A DNA stretch of 54,160 nt from Verrucomicrobiota bacterium. Its GTDB lineage: Bacteria; Verrucomicrobiota; Verrucomicrobiia; Limisphaerales; Pedosphaeraceae. This document shows positions 24,312 to 33,731 of the stretch, piece after piece. Location of the stretch: contig JAJPHR010000040.1 in the NCBI GenBank assembly GCA_021325145.1, positions 1 through 54,160 of the forward strand. Direction: 5' to 3'. The number at the start of each line of letters is the position of its first letter. Position 1 is the stretch's first letter. A program made the position numbers and the translations under genes. The notes under the pieces are model-generated. The model had not been told where the DNA came from, did no database searches, and worked only from the letters and a program-made list of their open reading frames with translations.

Positions 24312-25469
24312 TTGCGCATCCTGCATCTCAATTCCATGCTGACCGGCGGGGGCACGGACAATCAGTGTGTGGCCCTCGCTTCGGGCCTGCGCCAACTCGG
24401 CCGGCAGGTCTGGTTGCTCGGCCCGGATGAGCGCGAGTTCTCAAAAATTGCGCGCGAGCGCCAGGTCCCGTTTCACGCCTCGCCGCCCGAAGGGCCGCTG
24501 AAACTGCGCTTCATCGCCGCCGCCGCGAAGTTCATTCGGCGCGAACGAATCCAGATCGTCCATGGGCATCACGGACGGGACATCTGGCCTGCCATCCTCG
24601 CCGCGCGGCTGTCGGGAGTACGGCCAGCCATTGTGCTGACGCGCCACATGGCCAAGAGTCCCGGCTCGGGCTTCAGCCGGCAATTCATGCTCGGACAATG
24701 CGACGCACTCATCGCCGTTTCCGATTTCGTTGCGAAGGTCTTGCGCGAAGGCGTCCATGAGCCGGATTCGCCGGAACGCGAGCGCCACCGCCGTCCGCCA
24801 ATCAAAGGCGACCATGGGAAAATCCATGTCATCCACGGCGGCATCGACACCGAACTCTTCCACCCGTCTGAGGCTCCCGAATGCCGCGCGGAATTGGGGC
24901 TCAAGCCGGGCGATTATGCGTTCGCCGTGGTGGGCGGATACGGGCTCCCGCGGGGCAAAGGACAACGCGAGTTCCTCCAGGCCGCCGCCAAAATTCACGA
25001 GCAAAGTCCCCGCGCGCGGTTTTTGATCATTGGCCGCGGAAACATGGAGAGCATTTTGAAGGAGGACATCGCGCGGCTCGGCTTGAGTGGCAAGGCCTGG
25101 CTGACGCCCTATTTCACCGGCATGCCCGCCGTGATGAACGCGATTGATTGCCTGGTGCATCCGCAAATCGGAACGGAGGCGCTTGGCCTGGTGGTTTGCG
25201 AAGCCCACGCGTGCGGCAAGCCCGTGATCGCCTCCGCGCTGGACGGCATCCCGGAAGCCTTCGCGGCGGGAAAGCTCGGCCAGCTCGTCCGGCCGGAATC
25301 CATCGACGAACTGGCCGGCGCTTTGAAAAGCTGGGCCGAAAGGCCCGCGCTCAATCTGGCGGCGCGCCAGGAAATCCACGCGCGCGTGCGGGAGCAGTTC
25401 TCCTTTACAACATCGACAGCCAACACGCTAATGCTGTATCAAAAGCTGATGAATCGTCGTGGTGCATGA
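24312..25469 (+). CDS. glycosyltransferase family 4 protein
   Basis: A 385-residue GT4 (GT-B fold) enzyme that moves a sugar from a nucleotide-sugar to a growing glycan. The N-terminal acceptor domain begins RILHLNSMLTGGGTDNQ. The C-terminal donor domain shows VIHGGIDTELFHP, FAVVGGYGLPRGKGQREFLQ, FLIIGRGN and the EX7E region GTEALGLVVCEAHACGKPVIA. The start is TTG at 24312: it gives the typical first strand and no earlier in-frame start fits, while the next ATG (24336) would cut into that strand. It overlaps the fucosyltransferase gene by four bases (ATGA), so the two are coupled. The sugar specificity cannot be read from the sequence. Confidence 0.9.
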   Translation: MRILHLNSMLTGGGTDNQCVALASGLRQLGRQVWLLGPDEREFSKIARERQVPFHASPPEGPLKLRFIAAAAKFIRRERIQIVHGHHGRDIWPAILAARLSGVRPAIVLTRHMAKSPGSGFSRQFMLGQCDALIAVSDFVAKVLREGVHEPDSPERERHRRPPIKGDHGKIHVIHGGIDTELFHPSEAPECRAELGLKPGDYAFAVVGGYGLPRGKGQREFLQAAAKIHEQSPRARFLIIGRGNMESILKEDIARLGLSGKAWLTPYFTGMPAVMNAIDCLVHPQIGTEALGLVVCEAHACGKPVIASALDGIPEAFAAGKLGQLVRPESIDELAGALKSWAERPALNLAARQEIHARVREQFSFTTSTANTLMLYQKLMNRRGA

Positions 25470-26401
25470 GAAAAATCCGGATCGATTTTTGCGATTTTGG
25501 CTGCAACATCAGCAAGACCAACCATTTTTTTACCCGCCTGCTTCAGGAGCGGTTCGAGGTTGAAATCTGCGACCAGCCGGATTTTTTGATCTACTCCGCC
25601 ATCGGCCATGAACATCGCATGCACAGCGGCGTGCGCATCCGGTTCTCGGGCGAATCGGCCCCGCCGGATTTCCGCGAGTGCGATTATTCCATCGCCTGCT
25701 GCAAACTGGATGACCCGCGCCATTTGCAACTGCCGTTTTACGTGCTCTACGGCAGCGCCGGCGAGATCATCAAAAAAAACGACGACTTCGACCGCATTCT
25801 TGCGGCCAAAAAGCGGTTTTGCAGTTTCATCGTGCGCAGCCACAACCCGCGCAAAAATAAAAACCGCCTCGATTTCTTTCTGCGCCTCTCGAAATACAAA
25901 AAGGTGGATTCCGGCGGCGTGTTCATGAACAACATCGGCGGACCGATCCCCGGCTATTCCCCGGGCAAGATCGAGTTCCTCCGGTCCTGCAAATTCAACA
26001 TCGCCTTCGAGAACGCCGGACTGCCCGGCTACACCACCGAAAAGATTTTTGAACCGATGGTCGCGCGTTGCGCGCCGATTTATTGGGGCGACCCGTTCAT
26101 CACCGAACAATTCAATCCCAAAAGCTTCCTTCATTACCGTGATTTTCCGAATGAGGAGGCACTGATCGAGCGCATCATTGAATTGGACCGCGACGACGCG
26201 AAATATCTCGAACTGCTCCGCCAGCCTTATTTCTACAACGACGAGCCAAACGTCCATTTTAGCCGAAAGCGTTTGCTGGATTTTTTCGAAAAAATCTTCA
26301 CGACGAAAATCGAACCCGTGGGCCGGCGCAAGCAATGGTTCCTGCCCGGCCGCTGGGTGCTATTAAAACGGCACCACCTCCAGACAACGTATTCTCCCTG
26401 A
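25466..26401 (+). CDS. GT10-family alpha-1,3-fucosyltransferase
   Basis: A 311-residue GT10 enzyme. The signature region is clear: CKFNIAFENAGLPGYTTEKI followed by FEPMVARCAPIYWGDP, with the FENS-like and GYTTEKI motifs that bind GDP-fucose. Bacterial GT10 enzymes transfer fucose from GDP-fucose to GlcNAc or similar residues on LPS or surface glycans, including Lewis-type structures in Helicobacter and Bacteroides. ATG 25466 overlaps the GT4 stop and gives MRKIRIDFCDFGCNISKTN. GDP-fucose synthesis genes are not in the window. The methyltransferase gene starts 1 bp after its stop, so the three form one unit. Confidence 0.92.
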   Translation: MRKIRIDFCDFGCNISKTNHFFTRLLQERFEVEICDQPDFLIYSAIGHEHRMHSGVRIRFSGESAPPDFRECDYSIACCKLDDPRHLQLPFYVLYGSAGEIIKKNDDFDRILAAKKRFCSFIVRSHNPRKNKNRLDFFLRLSKYKKVDSGGVFMNNIGGPIPGYSPGKIEFLRSCKFNIAFENAGLPGYTTEKIFEPMVARCAPIYWGDPFITEQFNPKSFLHYRDFPNEEALIERIIELDRDDAKYLELLRQPYFYNDEPNVHFSRKRLLDFFEKIFTTKIEPVGRRKQWFLPGRWVLLKRHHLQTTYSP

Positions 26402-26402
26402 T

Positions 26403-27194
26403 ATGCAAACAGCTCCTGAGAAAGAAGCGCCGGTGCACGAGGCCCCGATGATCATTGACTACGTCGCGCGTGTGGTCGGCGAAAAAATGGGCGGGCGCAC
26501 CAGCGTCGCGCATCTGGACCTGGGCGCCGGGTGGGGCCACTTGATCCAGGCGTTGCGGCGCATCCTGCCTGAGCTCAAGTCCTCGGGTTGCGATTATAAT
26601 CCGTCTCACTTTCCGCTGAAGGACGTGCCGATTGTGCACGCCGATTTCAGCCGCGACACTTTGCCTTACGCCGACGAAAGTTTCGATTTGGTCACCTGCA
26701 CCGAAGTCTTCGAACACCTCGAGAATTTCCGCCACGCGGTGCGCGAAGCCGCGCGCGTCACGCGGCCCGGCGGGCTGTTCGTCGTTTCCACGCCCAACGT
26801 GCTGACGGTGAAGGCGCGGTTCGTCTATCTCACGCGCGGCTTTTTCACCTACTTCGACCCTCTGCCGCTCAAAAACGACCCCAACATCTACCCCGGCCAG
26901 CGGCACATTTCGCCCATCCCTTATTTCTACCTGGCGCACGCGCTCCTCGACGCGGGCTTCAAGGAAGTTGAACCGCACTGCGACAAAGCGCAGAAATTTT
27001 CGTCGATCTTCGGCGTGGTGCTCGCGCCGGTGTTCCGCTTTTTCACCGCCCTTTCCCTGCGCGAACGCCGCCGCCGTTTCTTTCATCTGTCCGACGACCT
27101 CGAAGCCCTCGCCGCCCAGCAAAACTGCTGGACGGTCCTGACCGGCCGCACGCTAATCGTTTGCGCCCGGAAAGCCGGCCCTGCGAAGAATTGA
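26403..27194 (+). CDS. class I SAM-dependent methyltransferase of the glycan locus
   Basis: A 263-residue methyltransferase of the Methyltransf_11 type. Motif I is VAHLDLGAGWGHLIQAL, the acidic strand-2 residue is in GCDYNPSHFP, and the post-I region is ESFDLVTCTEVFEHLENF, then TRPGGLFVVSTPN. No signal peptide is seen, so it works in the cytoplasm. The position, one base after the fucosyltransferase stop, suggests O-methylation of a sugar in the same surface glycan, but that is inference from context. A ubiquinone or other small-molecule methyltransferase role is less likely here. Confidence 0.88.
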   Translation: MQTAPEKEAPVHEAPMIIDYVARVVGEKMGGRTSVAHLDLGAGWGHLIQALRRILPELKSSGCDYNPSHFPLKDVPIVHADFSRDTLPYADESFDLVTCTEVFEHLENFRHAVREAARVTRPGGLFVVSTPNVLTVKARFVYLTRGFFTYFDPLPLKNDPNIYPGQRHISPIPYFYLAHALLDAGFKEVEPHCDKAQKFSSIFGVVLAPVFRFFTALSLRERRRRFFHLSDDLEALAAQQNCWTVLTGRTLIVCARKAGPAKN

Positions 27195-27286
27195 AGGCTG
27201 TGAATGCGCTTCGCACCTTGCAGAGAGGTTGCTGCACGTCCAGATTTCGTTTGCCCGGCGTCAGTTCTGCTGTGACAATAATCGCC

Positions 27287-27967
27287 ATGAACCTCCGCTT
27301 CTCAGTGTCCGTTGCGAGCATCCTGCTTCTCGGCTTCGCAAAGCTCGGCATGGGCGCTGAAACCGCGCACAATTTCACAAAGTGGGAAAAGGAAATCGCC
27401 GCGTACGAACACGCGGACCTCACAAATCCGCCGCCCCAAAACCCGCTCGTCTTTACGGGCGCTTCGGCCATCCGCCGCTGGACCTCGCTCGCCCGGGATT
27501 TTCCGGGTCGCCCGGTGCTCAATCGCGCCTTTGGCGGATCGGAGATTGTGGATGTGACACATTTCGCCGATCGCATCATCTTTCCCTATCACCCGCGCAT
27601 GATCTTTTTTCGCTCCGGCGGCAATGACCTCCACAATGGCAGGTCGGTCGAACAGGTTTTTGCGGACTATAAGGAGTTTGTGGCTGCCATTCACGCGAAG
27701 CTGCCGGACGTTGATATTGTATTCATCTCGCTCAGTCCCAGCATCGCCCGTTGGGAGCAGCATGAAAAGGAGAAGGCCCTGAACAAATTGATTGAGACGT
27801 ACTCCCGGCAAACTCCGCACCTGAAATACGTGGAGGACTACGACATTGTGCTCGGTCCCGACGGACAGCCCCGTTCCGAACTATTCGTCGCCGACAAACA
27901 GCACTTCAACGCCGACGTTTATAAAGTCCTGGCCGAGCGGGTGCGTCCGTTGCTGCCAAAAGATTAA
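27287..27967 (+). CDS. secreted SGNH/GDSL hydrolase
   Basis: A 226-residue protein with a Sec signal peptide (MNLRFSVSVASILLLGFAKL) and an SGNH fold. Block I reads LVFTGASAIRRW (Ser nucleophile in GAS rather than GDS), block II RAFGGSEI, block III RSGGNDLHNG (the conserved Asn) and block V VADKQHFN (Asp and His). Family members are esterases or deacetylases acting on lipids or O-acetylated sugars. Being the last gene of the glycan locus, it may remove or move acetyl groups on the glycan; that is inference. ATG 27287 begins the signal peptide. It converges on the ankyrin gene with 8 bp between stops. Confidence 0.87.
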   Translation: MNLRFSVSVASILLLGFAKLGMGAETAHNFTKWEKEIAAYEHADLTNPPPQNPLVFTGASAIRRWTSLARDFPGRPVLNRAFGGSEIVDVTHFADRIIFPYHPRMIFFRSGGNDLHNGRSVEQVFADYKEFVAAIHAKLPDVDIVFISLSPSIARWEQHEKEKALNKLIETYSRQTPHLKYVEDYDIVLGPDGQPRSELFVADKQHFNADVYKVLAERVRPLLPKD

Positions 27968-27975
27968 TCGGGAAA

Positions 27976-29214
27976 TTATTGAGCGGCAATCTGCCCCTTC
28001 AGAGCCGCAACCATGCGGGAATCGGCGCGCACCTGTTCAATCAACCGTTTTCTGTGGTGGGGATCGGCCGGCCACGCGGAATCCACGGTCGCACCTGCGG
28101 CAACCAGGAGCGCAACGACCTCGTAGTAGTGACCGGGTTCGGTTCCGGGCGGAGGATCGCCCCATCCGTGGAATGCCCACCCCAAAGGCGTTCCCCGATG
28201 ACGTTCGTCCTTCAATTCGACAGGCGCTTTACTTTCCAGGAGCAATTTGACGATATCAGCACGCGCGGCATACGCGGCCCAATGCAGGCCGGTTATCCCA
28301 CGGGGCATCGCGTCCACCTTCACACCCATCTCCAACAGGAACTTGACTACGTTGGTGCGGCCGTACTCGCAAGCCCAGCCAAAGCCGCACTCCATTTGGC
28401 TGCGTGTCGCATTCGCTTTCAAACTGCCATCCTCGTTGAAGAAGCTTTTGACCAGGTCGAGCCGCCCCACTCCGGCCGCTCCCTCCAGGTCAAGGCGCGC
28501 GCCCCGTTCGGCGAGATGCTCCGCGGCCTGACCGCGACCGTTTCCCAGGCAGGCGTTAACAAGCCCCTCTTCGTGCAGACCAGCCCCGTATTCGATCAAA
28601 ATATCAATCAGCGCGTCCTGGACTCCCGCCCGGAATGGCCAAACGCTCGTGGCGGCCAGTCCGAGAGTGTCCGATCCGCCGTATATCTCCGCTGCCGCGC
28701 GGACGTCAGCGCCGGCCCGGAGCAAAATCTCCGCGATTTTCACGGCGTTTTTCGGAGTCTTTTGGCGATAGTTCTCCACGCCATTGGCCCCCACATAATG
28801 TAAAAGGGTTGCGTGATGCAGGCGCGTCGAACGCTCCCGAACCAGTTCCGGATTCTCTCCCAGCAACCGCTCGAGCTTGGCCACATCACCGGTGACCACC
28901 GCGTCCACCGCCGATTCGAACCTTGATACAGAGGAGCTTTTGCGAATCAGCCCCTCGATGTGTTTTGCGAACTTGGGCCAACTCTCGAAGCCGTGCTCCC
29001 GCGCGATGACGAGTTGAGCATCAGCCAGGCGCAGTTTCGTGCCTTGCAGTTCCAAGGCCGCCAGGTTGCCGAAGCGGGGGTGGTCTTTCTTAATACGCTG
29101 GAGAGTACGCTGCAGCGTTTGAGGATGGCCCGACTTGACGTTTTTGAGGAGGTCCTTCGCCTGTTTTTTATACTGCTCCAGGCTGGGACGAGCAGGCAGT
29201 TCTTTGGTATCCAT
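27976..29214 (-). CDS. ankyrin-repeat protein
   Basis: A 412-residue protein without a signal peptide. Residues about 1-100 begin MDTKELPARPSLEQYKKQAK and carry REHGFESWPKFAKHIE, a short N-terminal module commonly found before ankyrin repeats in such bacteria. The remainder contains ankyrin units, for example DVAKLERLLGENPELV, KIAEILLRAGADVRA, TNVVKFLLEMGVKVDAM and ADIVKLLLESKAPVELK. Ankyrin repeats bind proteins; the partner is not known. ATG 29214 starts at the usual first residues; a longer TTG version would add an unlikely 75-residue leader. It is encoded downstream of the double HMA-like gene on the same strand, separated by a terminator (29405-29451), so it is probably transcribed alone. 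Confidence 0.85.
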   Translation of the reverse strand: MDTKELPARPSLEQYKKQAKDLLKNVKSGHPQTLQRTLQRIKKDHPRFGNLAALELQGTKLRLADAQLVIAREHGFESWPKFAKHIEGLIRKSSSVSRFESAVDAVVTGDVAKLERLLGENPELVRERSTRLHHATLLHYVGANGVENYRQKTPKNAVKIAEILLRAGADVRAAAEIYGGSDTLGLAATSVWPFRAGVQDALIDILIEYGAGLHEEGLVNACLGNGRGQAAEHLAERGARLDLEGAAGVGRLDLVKSFFNEDGSLKANATRSQMECGFGWACEYGRTNVVKFLLEMGVKVDAMPRGITGLHWAAYAARADIVKLLLESKAPVELKDERHRGTPLGWAFHGWGDPPPGTEPGHYYEVVALLVAAGATVDSAWPADPHHRKRLIEQVRADSRMVAALKGQIAAQ

Positions 29215-29404
29215 CGCGAACTTTCTTTCATGGTTGTGCCTGGAGTCCGCCCGAATCAGGCTGAAAGAAGGCTCGTAACCTTCGTTGTTCTGTTTAAGGT
29301 GGGCACGGCCCTTTCCGCGGACTGGATGCGCCCTTTGCGCTGTCAGTAGAGTAGGCCATCTGGAGTTAAAATCAATCCAAATCCAGTCGCGGCGAACCAG
29401 CCGT

Positions 29405-29451
29405 AAAAACAAAAAAGGAGTCCATCCTTGCTGTTCCAAGAATGGACTCCT
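29405..29451 (-). terminator. rho-independent terminator of the HMA-like gene
   Basis: On the minus strand AGGAGTCCAT (29451-29442) and ATGGACTCCT (29425-29416) form a perfect 10-bp stem, followed by TTTTTTGTTTTT. It starts 16 bases after the stop of the double HMA-like gene. This is the clearest intrinsic terminator in the window. Confidence 0.85.
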
Positions 29452-29467
29452 CTGAAATCGGCGTAAA

Positions 29468-30001
29468 TTATTTCTCCGCCACTTTGCCCGTTAAACCGGC
29501 CTTTTGCAAGGCTTCGAAGACGTCCTTGTCGGTGAAATCGCCGGTCACTTCAAAGGTTTTTACGCCCTTGGCGGCGGTGTTGCCAGTGACGCCGGGCACA
29601 TCTTTGAGGGCCGCGTTGACCCCTTTGACGCACTTGTCACAGCAAAGGTGAACTTCACTCACCTCCATGGTTTTCACCTTCTCGCCTTTCGCGCCGGTGT
29701 GGGGGATCAGCTTGACGGTATCATCGCTGCACTTTCCGAAATAACCGGCTTTTACGAGGGCATCGGCGGCTTTTTGAGCGGTCGCCTTGTCCGGCGCCAT
29801 GATGGTGACGGTGCCGGCGTCTTTATCGGCGGTGGCTTTCGCGCCATCAACGGTCCCCACGGCTTTTTCAACGCCGGTGACGCATTTCCCGCAACAAAGG
29901 TGGACATCGGTGATTTTGGCGGTGACATCTTCCGCTTGGGCGGACAGCGCCAGGGCAAGCCCGGCAACGAGGGAAAGGACGGTGAATTTCATAAGCTTCA
30001 T
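29468..30001 (-). CDS. exported protein with two HMA-like metal-binding domains
   Basis: A 177-residue protein with a Sec signal peptide ending near AQA, then two domains that resemble heavy-metal-associated (HMA, CopZ-like) folds. Each has the same motif: ITDVHLCCGKCVTGVEKAV in the first and VSEVHLCCDKCVKGVNAAL in the second. Standard HMA domains use GMTCxxC; here the pattern is HLCCxKC, adding a third cysteine and a histidine. It probably binds Cu or another soft metal in the periplasm, though direct evidence is lacking. The two halves look like an internal duplication. The ATG at 30001 is used; another in-frame ATG lies four codons on. It ends at a strong terminator. Confidence 0.82.
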   Translation of the reverse strand: MKLMKFTVLSLVAGLALALSAQAEDVTAKITDVHLCCGKCVTGVEKAVGTVDGAKATADKDAGTVTIMAPDKATAQKAADALVKAGYFGKCSDDTVKLIPHTGAKGEKVKTMEVSEVHLCCDKCVKGVNAALKDVPGVTGNTAAKGVKTFEVTGDFTDKDVFEALQKAGLTGKVAEK

Positions 30002-30242
30002 CAAGGAGTATTTAGATTATTCTTGGCCAATCAGGTTTCCCGGCAAAAGCTCGGTCTCCACAGTGCCGGGCATCAATTTAAATGCACGAAACCTTCTGGG
30101 TGGGTGACGGTAGGCTTGCGGCGCGGAAAAGCAAGTCTTTTCTTGCCTCCATTTCCGCAGGAAAGGAGCGGCGCCTGGCAAATGCAGTTGGCTTGGGAGG
30201 ATGGATTGGTTAGCTTGCGCCAGTGAAAGCGACCGCTGGCGC

Positions 30243-31244
30243 ATGAGCTTGCTGGAAATAAAAAGCCTGAAACTGGATTTCATTGCGGGCGACCGCAGTC
30301 TCCGCGCGGTGGACGACGTTTCCCTGGCGATCAATGCCGGCGAAACGGTGTGCCTCGTGGGCGAGAGTGGTTGCGGCAAGAGCGTCACGGCGCTCTCCGT
30401 TGCGCGACTGGTTCCCACTCCACCCGCCAGGTATATTGGCGGCGAGATTCTGCTGAACGGCCGGGACGTCCTCAAAATGTCCAAGCAGGAATTGCAGGAG
30501 ATCCGGGGCGGAGTGGTGAGTTATGTTTTCCAGGACCCGGGCGCTTCGCTCAACCCGGTGTTTCGGGTTGGCACCCAGATCAAGGAATCACTCAAGCTGC
30601 ATCGCCCCGAAAAGGCGAACGACGAGGAAGTCATCCGGTTGTTGAAACTCGTGGGAATTCCCGCGCCGGAATCGCGCATCAAGGATTATCCGCACCAAAT
30701 GTCCGGCGGCATGCAACAGCGCGTGATGATCGCGATGGCGCTGGCGTCGGAACCGAAGTTGCTGGTGGCGGATGAACCGACGACGGCGCTGGACGTGACC
30801 ATCCAGGCGCAAATCCTGGAATTGCTGCTGGACTTAAAAAAGCGCCTCGGCATGAGCATTCTGCTGATCACTCACAATCTTGGCATTGTGGGCGACATGG
30901 CAGACCGCGTGGCGGTGATGTACGCGGGGCAAGTCGTGGAACTCGCGCCGGCGCTCGATTTGCTGCGGCGACCGCTGCATCCTTACACGCGGGCGCTGAT
31001 GAATTCGGTGCCGAAGCTCAGCGGCAACCTGTCGCGGCTGCAGGCCATCGGCGGCAACGTGCCGACGCTCGGCAATTTCCCGCCGGGCTGCCGGTTCGCG
31101 CCAAGGTGTCCGATTGCGAGGCCGGAATGCTCGAAGGCCGTCCCCGAACTGATGGAAGTCGAGGCGAAAAGGTGGGTGCGGTGTCCCTACTGGGAAAATT
31201 CAGCAACTTTGGTTAGTCCGGAAACGAACCGCGTCATGGTTTGA
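30243..31244 (+). CDS. dppD: dipeptide/oligopeptide ABC transporter ATPase, DppD/OppD type
   Basis: A 333-residue ABC ATPase of the peptide/nickel importer class. Walker A is GESGCGKS, Q-loop [13 protein letters not shown], signature [15 protein letters not shown], Walker [13 protein letters not shown], and H-loop LLITHNLG. The C-terminal OppD extension with the Cys-rich block [14 protein letters not shown] is present. It normally pairs with an OppF/DppF ATPase and two permeases. The matching DppF-type gene lies at 34883, 3.6 kb downstream, with unrelated genes between; permease and binding-protein genes are not in the window. ATG 30243 ([13 protein letters not shown]) is chosen over an upstream start. 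Confidence 0.9.
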   Translation: MSLLEIKSLKLDFIAGDRSLRAVDDVSLAINAGETVCLVGESGCGKSVTALSVARLVPTPPARYIGGEILLNGRDVLKMSKQELQEIRGGVVSYVFQDPGASLNPVFRVGTQIKESLKLHRPEKANDEEVIRLLKLVGIPAPESRIKDYPHQMSGGMQQRVMIAMALASEPKLLVADEPTTALDVTIQAQILELLLDLKKRLGMSILLITHNLGIVGDMADRVAVMYAGQVVELAPALDLLRRPLHPYTRALMNSVPKLSGNLSRLQAIGGNVPTLGNFPPGCRFAPRCPIARPECSKAVPELMEVEAKRWVRCPYWENSATLVSPETNRVMV

Positions 31245-31310
31245 TTCTTTCGGCTCCTGCAGGAAAGGTTGCGATGAATTTGGTCATAGTCATGGGTGCA
31301 TTCCCGTGAG

Positions 31311-33446
31311 ATGTTTGCACCCGTGAAAGTGGCCATGGCTTTACTTGCTTTGACGATGTCAGTCGCTGCTCAATCTCCAAATTATCCACCAGCCCGGCGC
31401 GAGGCTGCGCTGGACGATTATCATGGAGTCAAGGTGAGTGACCCGTATCGCTGGCTCGAACAATTGGATTCGCCGGAAACCCGTTCCTGGGTGGAAGCCG
31501 AGGCGAAGCTGGCGGATTCCTGCCTGGACAAAATTCCCGCGCGCGAATCGATCAAACGACGGCTGACCGAGGTGCTCGATTACGAGAAATACGGCATCCC
31601 CTTCCGCGAAGGCGCCCGGTATTTCTATGCGCACAACAGCGGCTTGCAGCCGCAGAGCGTTCTTTACTCCACGATGGGTTTGACCGGCAAGCCGTCCGTG
31701 GTCTTCGATCCCAATCTGACTTCCACCAACGGCGCGCTGGCGATTGCGGGTTATCACGTCAGCCGCGATGGATCGGTGCTGGCGTATGGCGTCTCCCAAG
31801 GCGGGTCGGATTGGACCGACTGGCATTTCCGAGACGTGGCCAGCGGCAAAGACCTGCCGGATGTGGTGCGCTGGACCAAGTACTACGGCCCGGTGTTTGC
31901 GCACGACGGCAAGGGTGTTTATTACAGCGCTTTTCCCGCGCCGAAACGGGGCGAAGAGTTGCGCGTCCGCGACCTCGGCAACGCGGTTTTCTATCATCCT
32001 TTTGGCGGCGATCCATCGGCGGATCGCAAAATCTACGAACGCCCGGACCATCCAGACTGGCAGTTCCGGCCCGAGCTGAGTCACGATGGCCGCTGGCTCG
32101 TCCTCATGGTTGGGGAAGGAGAGGTCGGTGACAAGGGGCTCGAAAATATTTATGTGGTCGATCTCCTCGCTGCGAACGCGCCGGTCAAGCCGCTGATCGA
32201 AGGATTCGACGCGGGTTATATTTTCGTCGGGGCAGAGCGTGGGCTGCTCTATTTTCAGACCACGCTGAACGCGCCCCGCGGGCGGGTGATCGCGATCGAT
32301 CCGGCCGCCCCGGAACGTTCGCGTTGGAAGGAAGTGATTCCGCAAGGGCCTGACGTCATGGACGCCCACGGGAGCACGTCGCTGGTCGGCCATCAATTAA
32401 TCGTCCGCACGTTGCACGATGCGCACAGCAAGGTCGCTATCTACGGATTGGACGGACAGTTGCGGCGCGAACTGGCATTGCCGGGCCCGGGGACAGTGGC
32501 CGGCCTGGGTGGCAAGCCGGATGACATGGAAACATTTTATTCGTTCATGGACGCCACCACGCCGCCCGTGATTTTTCATCTCGACCTGAAAACGGGCGCC
32601 AGCGCTCTCTATCGCGCGCCGAAAGTTCCGTTCGACACCCACGCCTTTCAGTCAGAGCAGGTTTTTTATCCGTCCAAGGATGGAACGCGCATCCCGATGC
32701 TCCTGGTGCACAAGAAGGGACTCAAGCTCGACGGCTCGAATCCCACGCTGCTGTATGGCTATGGCGGGTTTGGCAATTCGGTGACGCCGGCTTTCGACGC
32801 CACGCGCCTGCCCTGGCTCGAACGGGGCGGGGTTTTCGCCATCGCCAATATCCGGGGCGGCGGCGAATACGGGGAGGAATGGCATCAGCAAGGCATTCGC
32901 GCGCGCAAACAGAATGTGTTCGACGACTTCATCGCCGCCGCCGAATGGCTGATCGCGCAACGCTATACGTCGACGCCGAGGCTGGCCATTGAAGGCGCTT
33001 CCAACGGCGGGCTTTTGGTGGGCGCGTGCGTGACGCAACGGCCCGATCTCTTCGGCGCGGCTCTCGCTTACGTCGGCGTGATGGATATGCTGCGCTTCGA
33101 TCAATTCGGTCAGGGCGCGGGTTGGGTGGGAGACTACGGTTCGCCGCATGATCCCGAGGATTTCAAAGCGCTTTACGCCTATTCGCCCGTACACAACGTT
33201 CATCCCGGCACGCGTTACCCGGCGATCATGGTCATCACGGGCGATCACGACACGCGCGTCATGCCCGCGCACTCGTTCAAGTTCGCCGCCGCGTTGCAGC
33301 ATGCCCAGGCCGGCCCCGCGCCGATCCTGTTGCGCGTGCGCCTCTCGACGGGTCACGGCGCCGGGGCCACCACGGCCCAACGCATAGCTGAGAAGGCGGA
33401 TGCTTATGCGTTTCTTGTAGAGAATTTGGGGATGGAGAACAAATGA
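31311..33446 (+). CDS. prolyl oligopeptidase (S9A family), exported
   Basis: A 711-residue serine peptidase. A signal peptide (MFAPVKVAMALLALTMSVAA) is followed by the Peptidase_S9_N beta-propeller (DPYRWLEQLDSPETRSWVEA...) and the alpha/beta-hydrolase domain. The catalytic Ser is in EGASNGGLLVG, the Asp in ITGDHDTRV and the His in STGHGAG. It cuts short peptides after proline in the periplasm. Its position between two peptide-transport ATPases suggests that released peptides are imported; this is inference from context. ATG 31311 is chosen because it begins the signal peptide. Confidence 0.93.
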   Translation: MFAPVKVAMALLALTMSVAAQSPNYPPARREAALDDYHGVKVSDPYRWLEQLDSPETRSWVEAEAKLADSCLDKIPARESIKRRLTEVLDYEKYGIPFREGARYFYAHNSGLQPQSVLYSTMGLTGKPSVVFDPNLTSTNGALAIAGYHVSRDGSVLAYGVSQGGSDWTDWHFRDVASGKDLPDVVRWTKYYGPVFAHDGKGVYYSAFPAPKRGEELRVRDLGNAVFYHPFGGDPSADRKIYERPDHPDWQFRPELSHDGRWLVLMVGEGEVGDKGLENIYVVDLLAANAPVKPLIEGFDAGYIFVGAERGLLYFQTTLNAPRGRVIAIDPAAPERSRWKEVIPQGPDVMDAHGSTSLVGHQLIVRTLHDAHSKVAIYGLDGQLRRELALPGPGTVAGLGGKPDDMETFYSFMDATTPPVIFHLDLKTGASALYRAPKVPFDTHAFQSEQVFYPSKDGTRIPMLLVHKKGLKLDGSNPTLLYGYGGFGNSVTPAFDATRLPWLERGGVFAIANIRGGGEYGEEWHQQGIRARKQNVFDDFIAAAEWLIAQRYTSTPRLAIEGASNGGLLVGACVTQRPDLFGAALAYVGVMDMLRFDQFGQGAGWVGDYGSPHDPEDFKALYAYSPVHNVHPGTRYPAIMVITGDHDTRVMPAHSFKFAAALQHAQAGPAPILLRVRLSTGHGAGATTAQRIAEKADAYAFLVENLGMENK

Positions 33447-33521
33447 TCGTGGCTTGGGTTGGTTGTGTTCGCCTCGGATTGGCCGATTGACGGCGGGGGT
33501 TACCTGTGATTAATTCTTGGC

Positions 33522-33731
33522 ATGAGCACGGTTGCGGAAATCAAGCGCGCCATCGAGAAGCTTTCACCGAAGGAGCGAGTGGAATTGGAGTCTTTGGTCT
33601 GGCCCGAGTGGGACCGGCCTGAATCTGAAACCCCTCCGGGTATTCAGGAAAAATTGGCTGAAGCTGCCAAGGGACGTTTCCAGCCGGGCGACCGTTCTGA
33701 CCTCAAGAAGATTCTTTCCAGCCTGGAATGA
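33522..33731 (+). CDS. antitoxin of a ParE-type toxin-antitoxin pair
   Basis: A 69-residue protein, MSTVAEIKRAIEKLSPKERV at the start, with a short helix-rich N-terminus and a charged tail. It resembles small antitoxins of the addiction-module type that precede ParE toxins. Its stop overlaps the toxin ATG (ATGA), the typical coupled arrangement. It should neutralise the toxin and may repress the operon, although no DNA-binding motif is certain. Confidence 0.8.
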   Translation: MSTVAEIKRAIEKLSPKERVELESLVWPEWDRPESETPPGIQEKLAEAAKGRFQPGDRSDLKKILSSLE

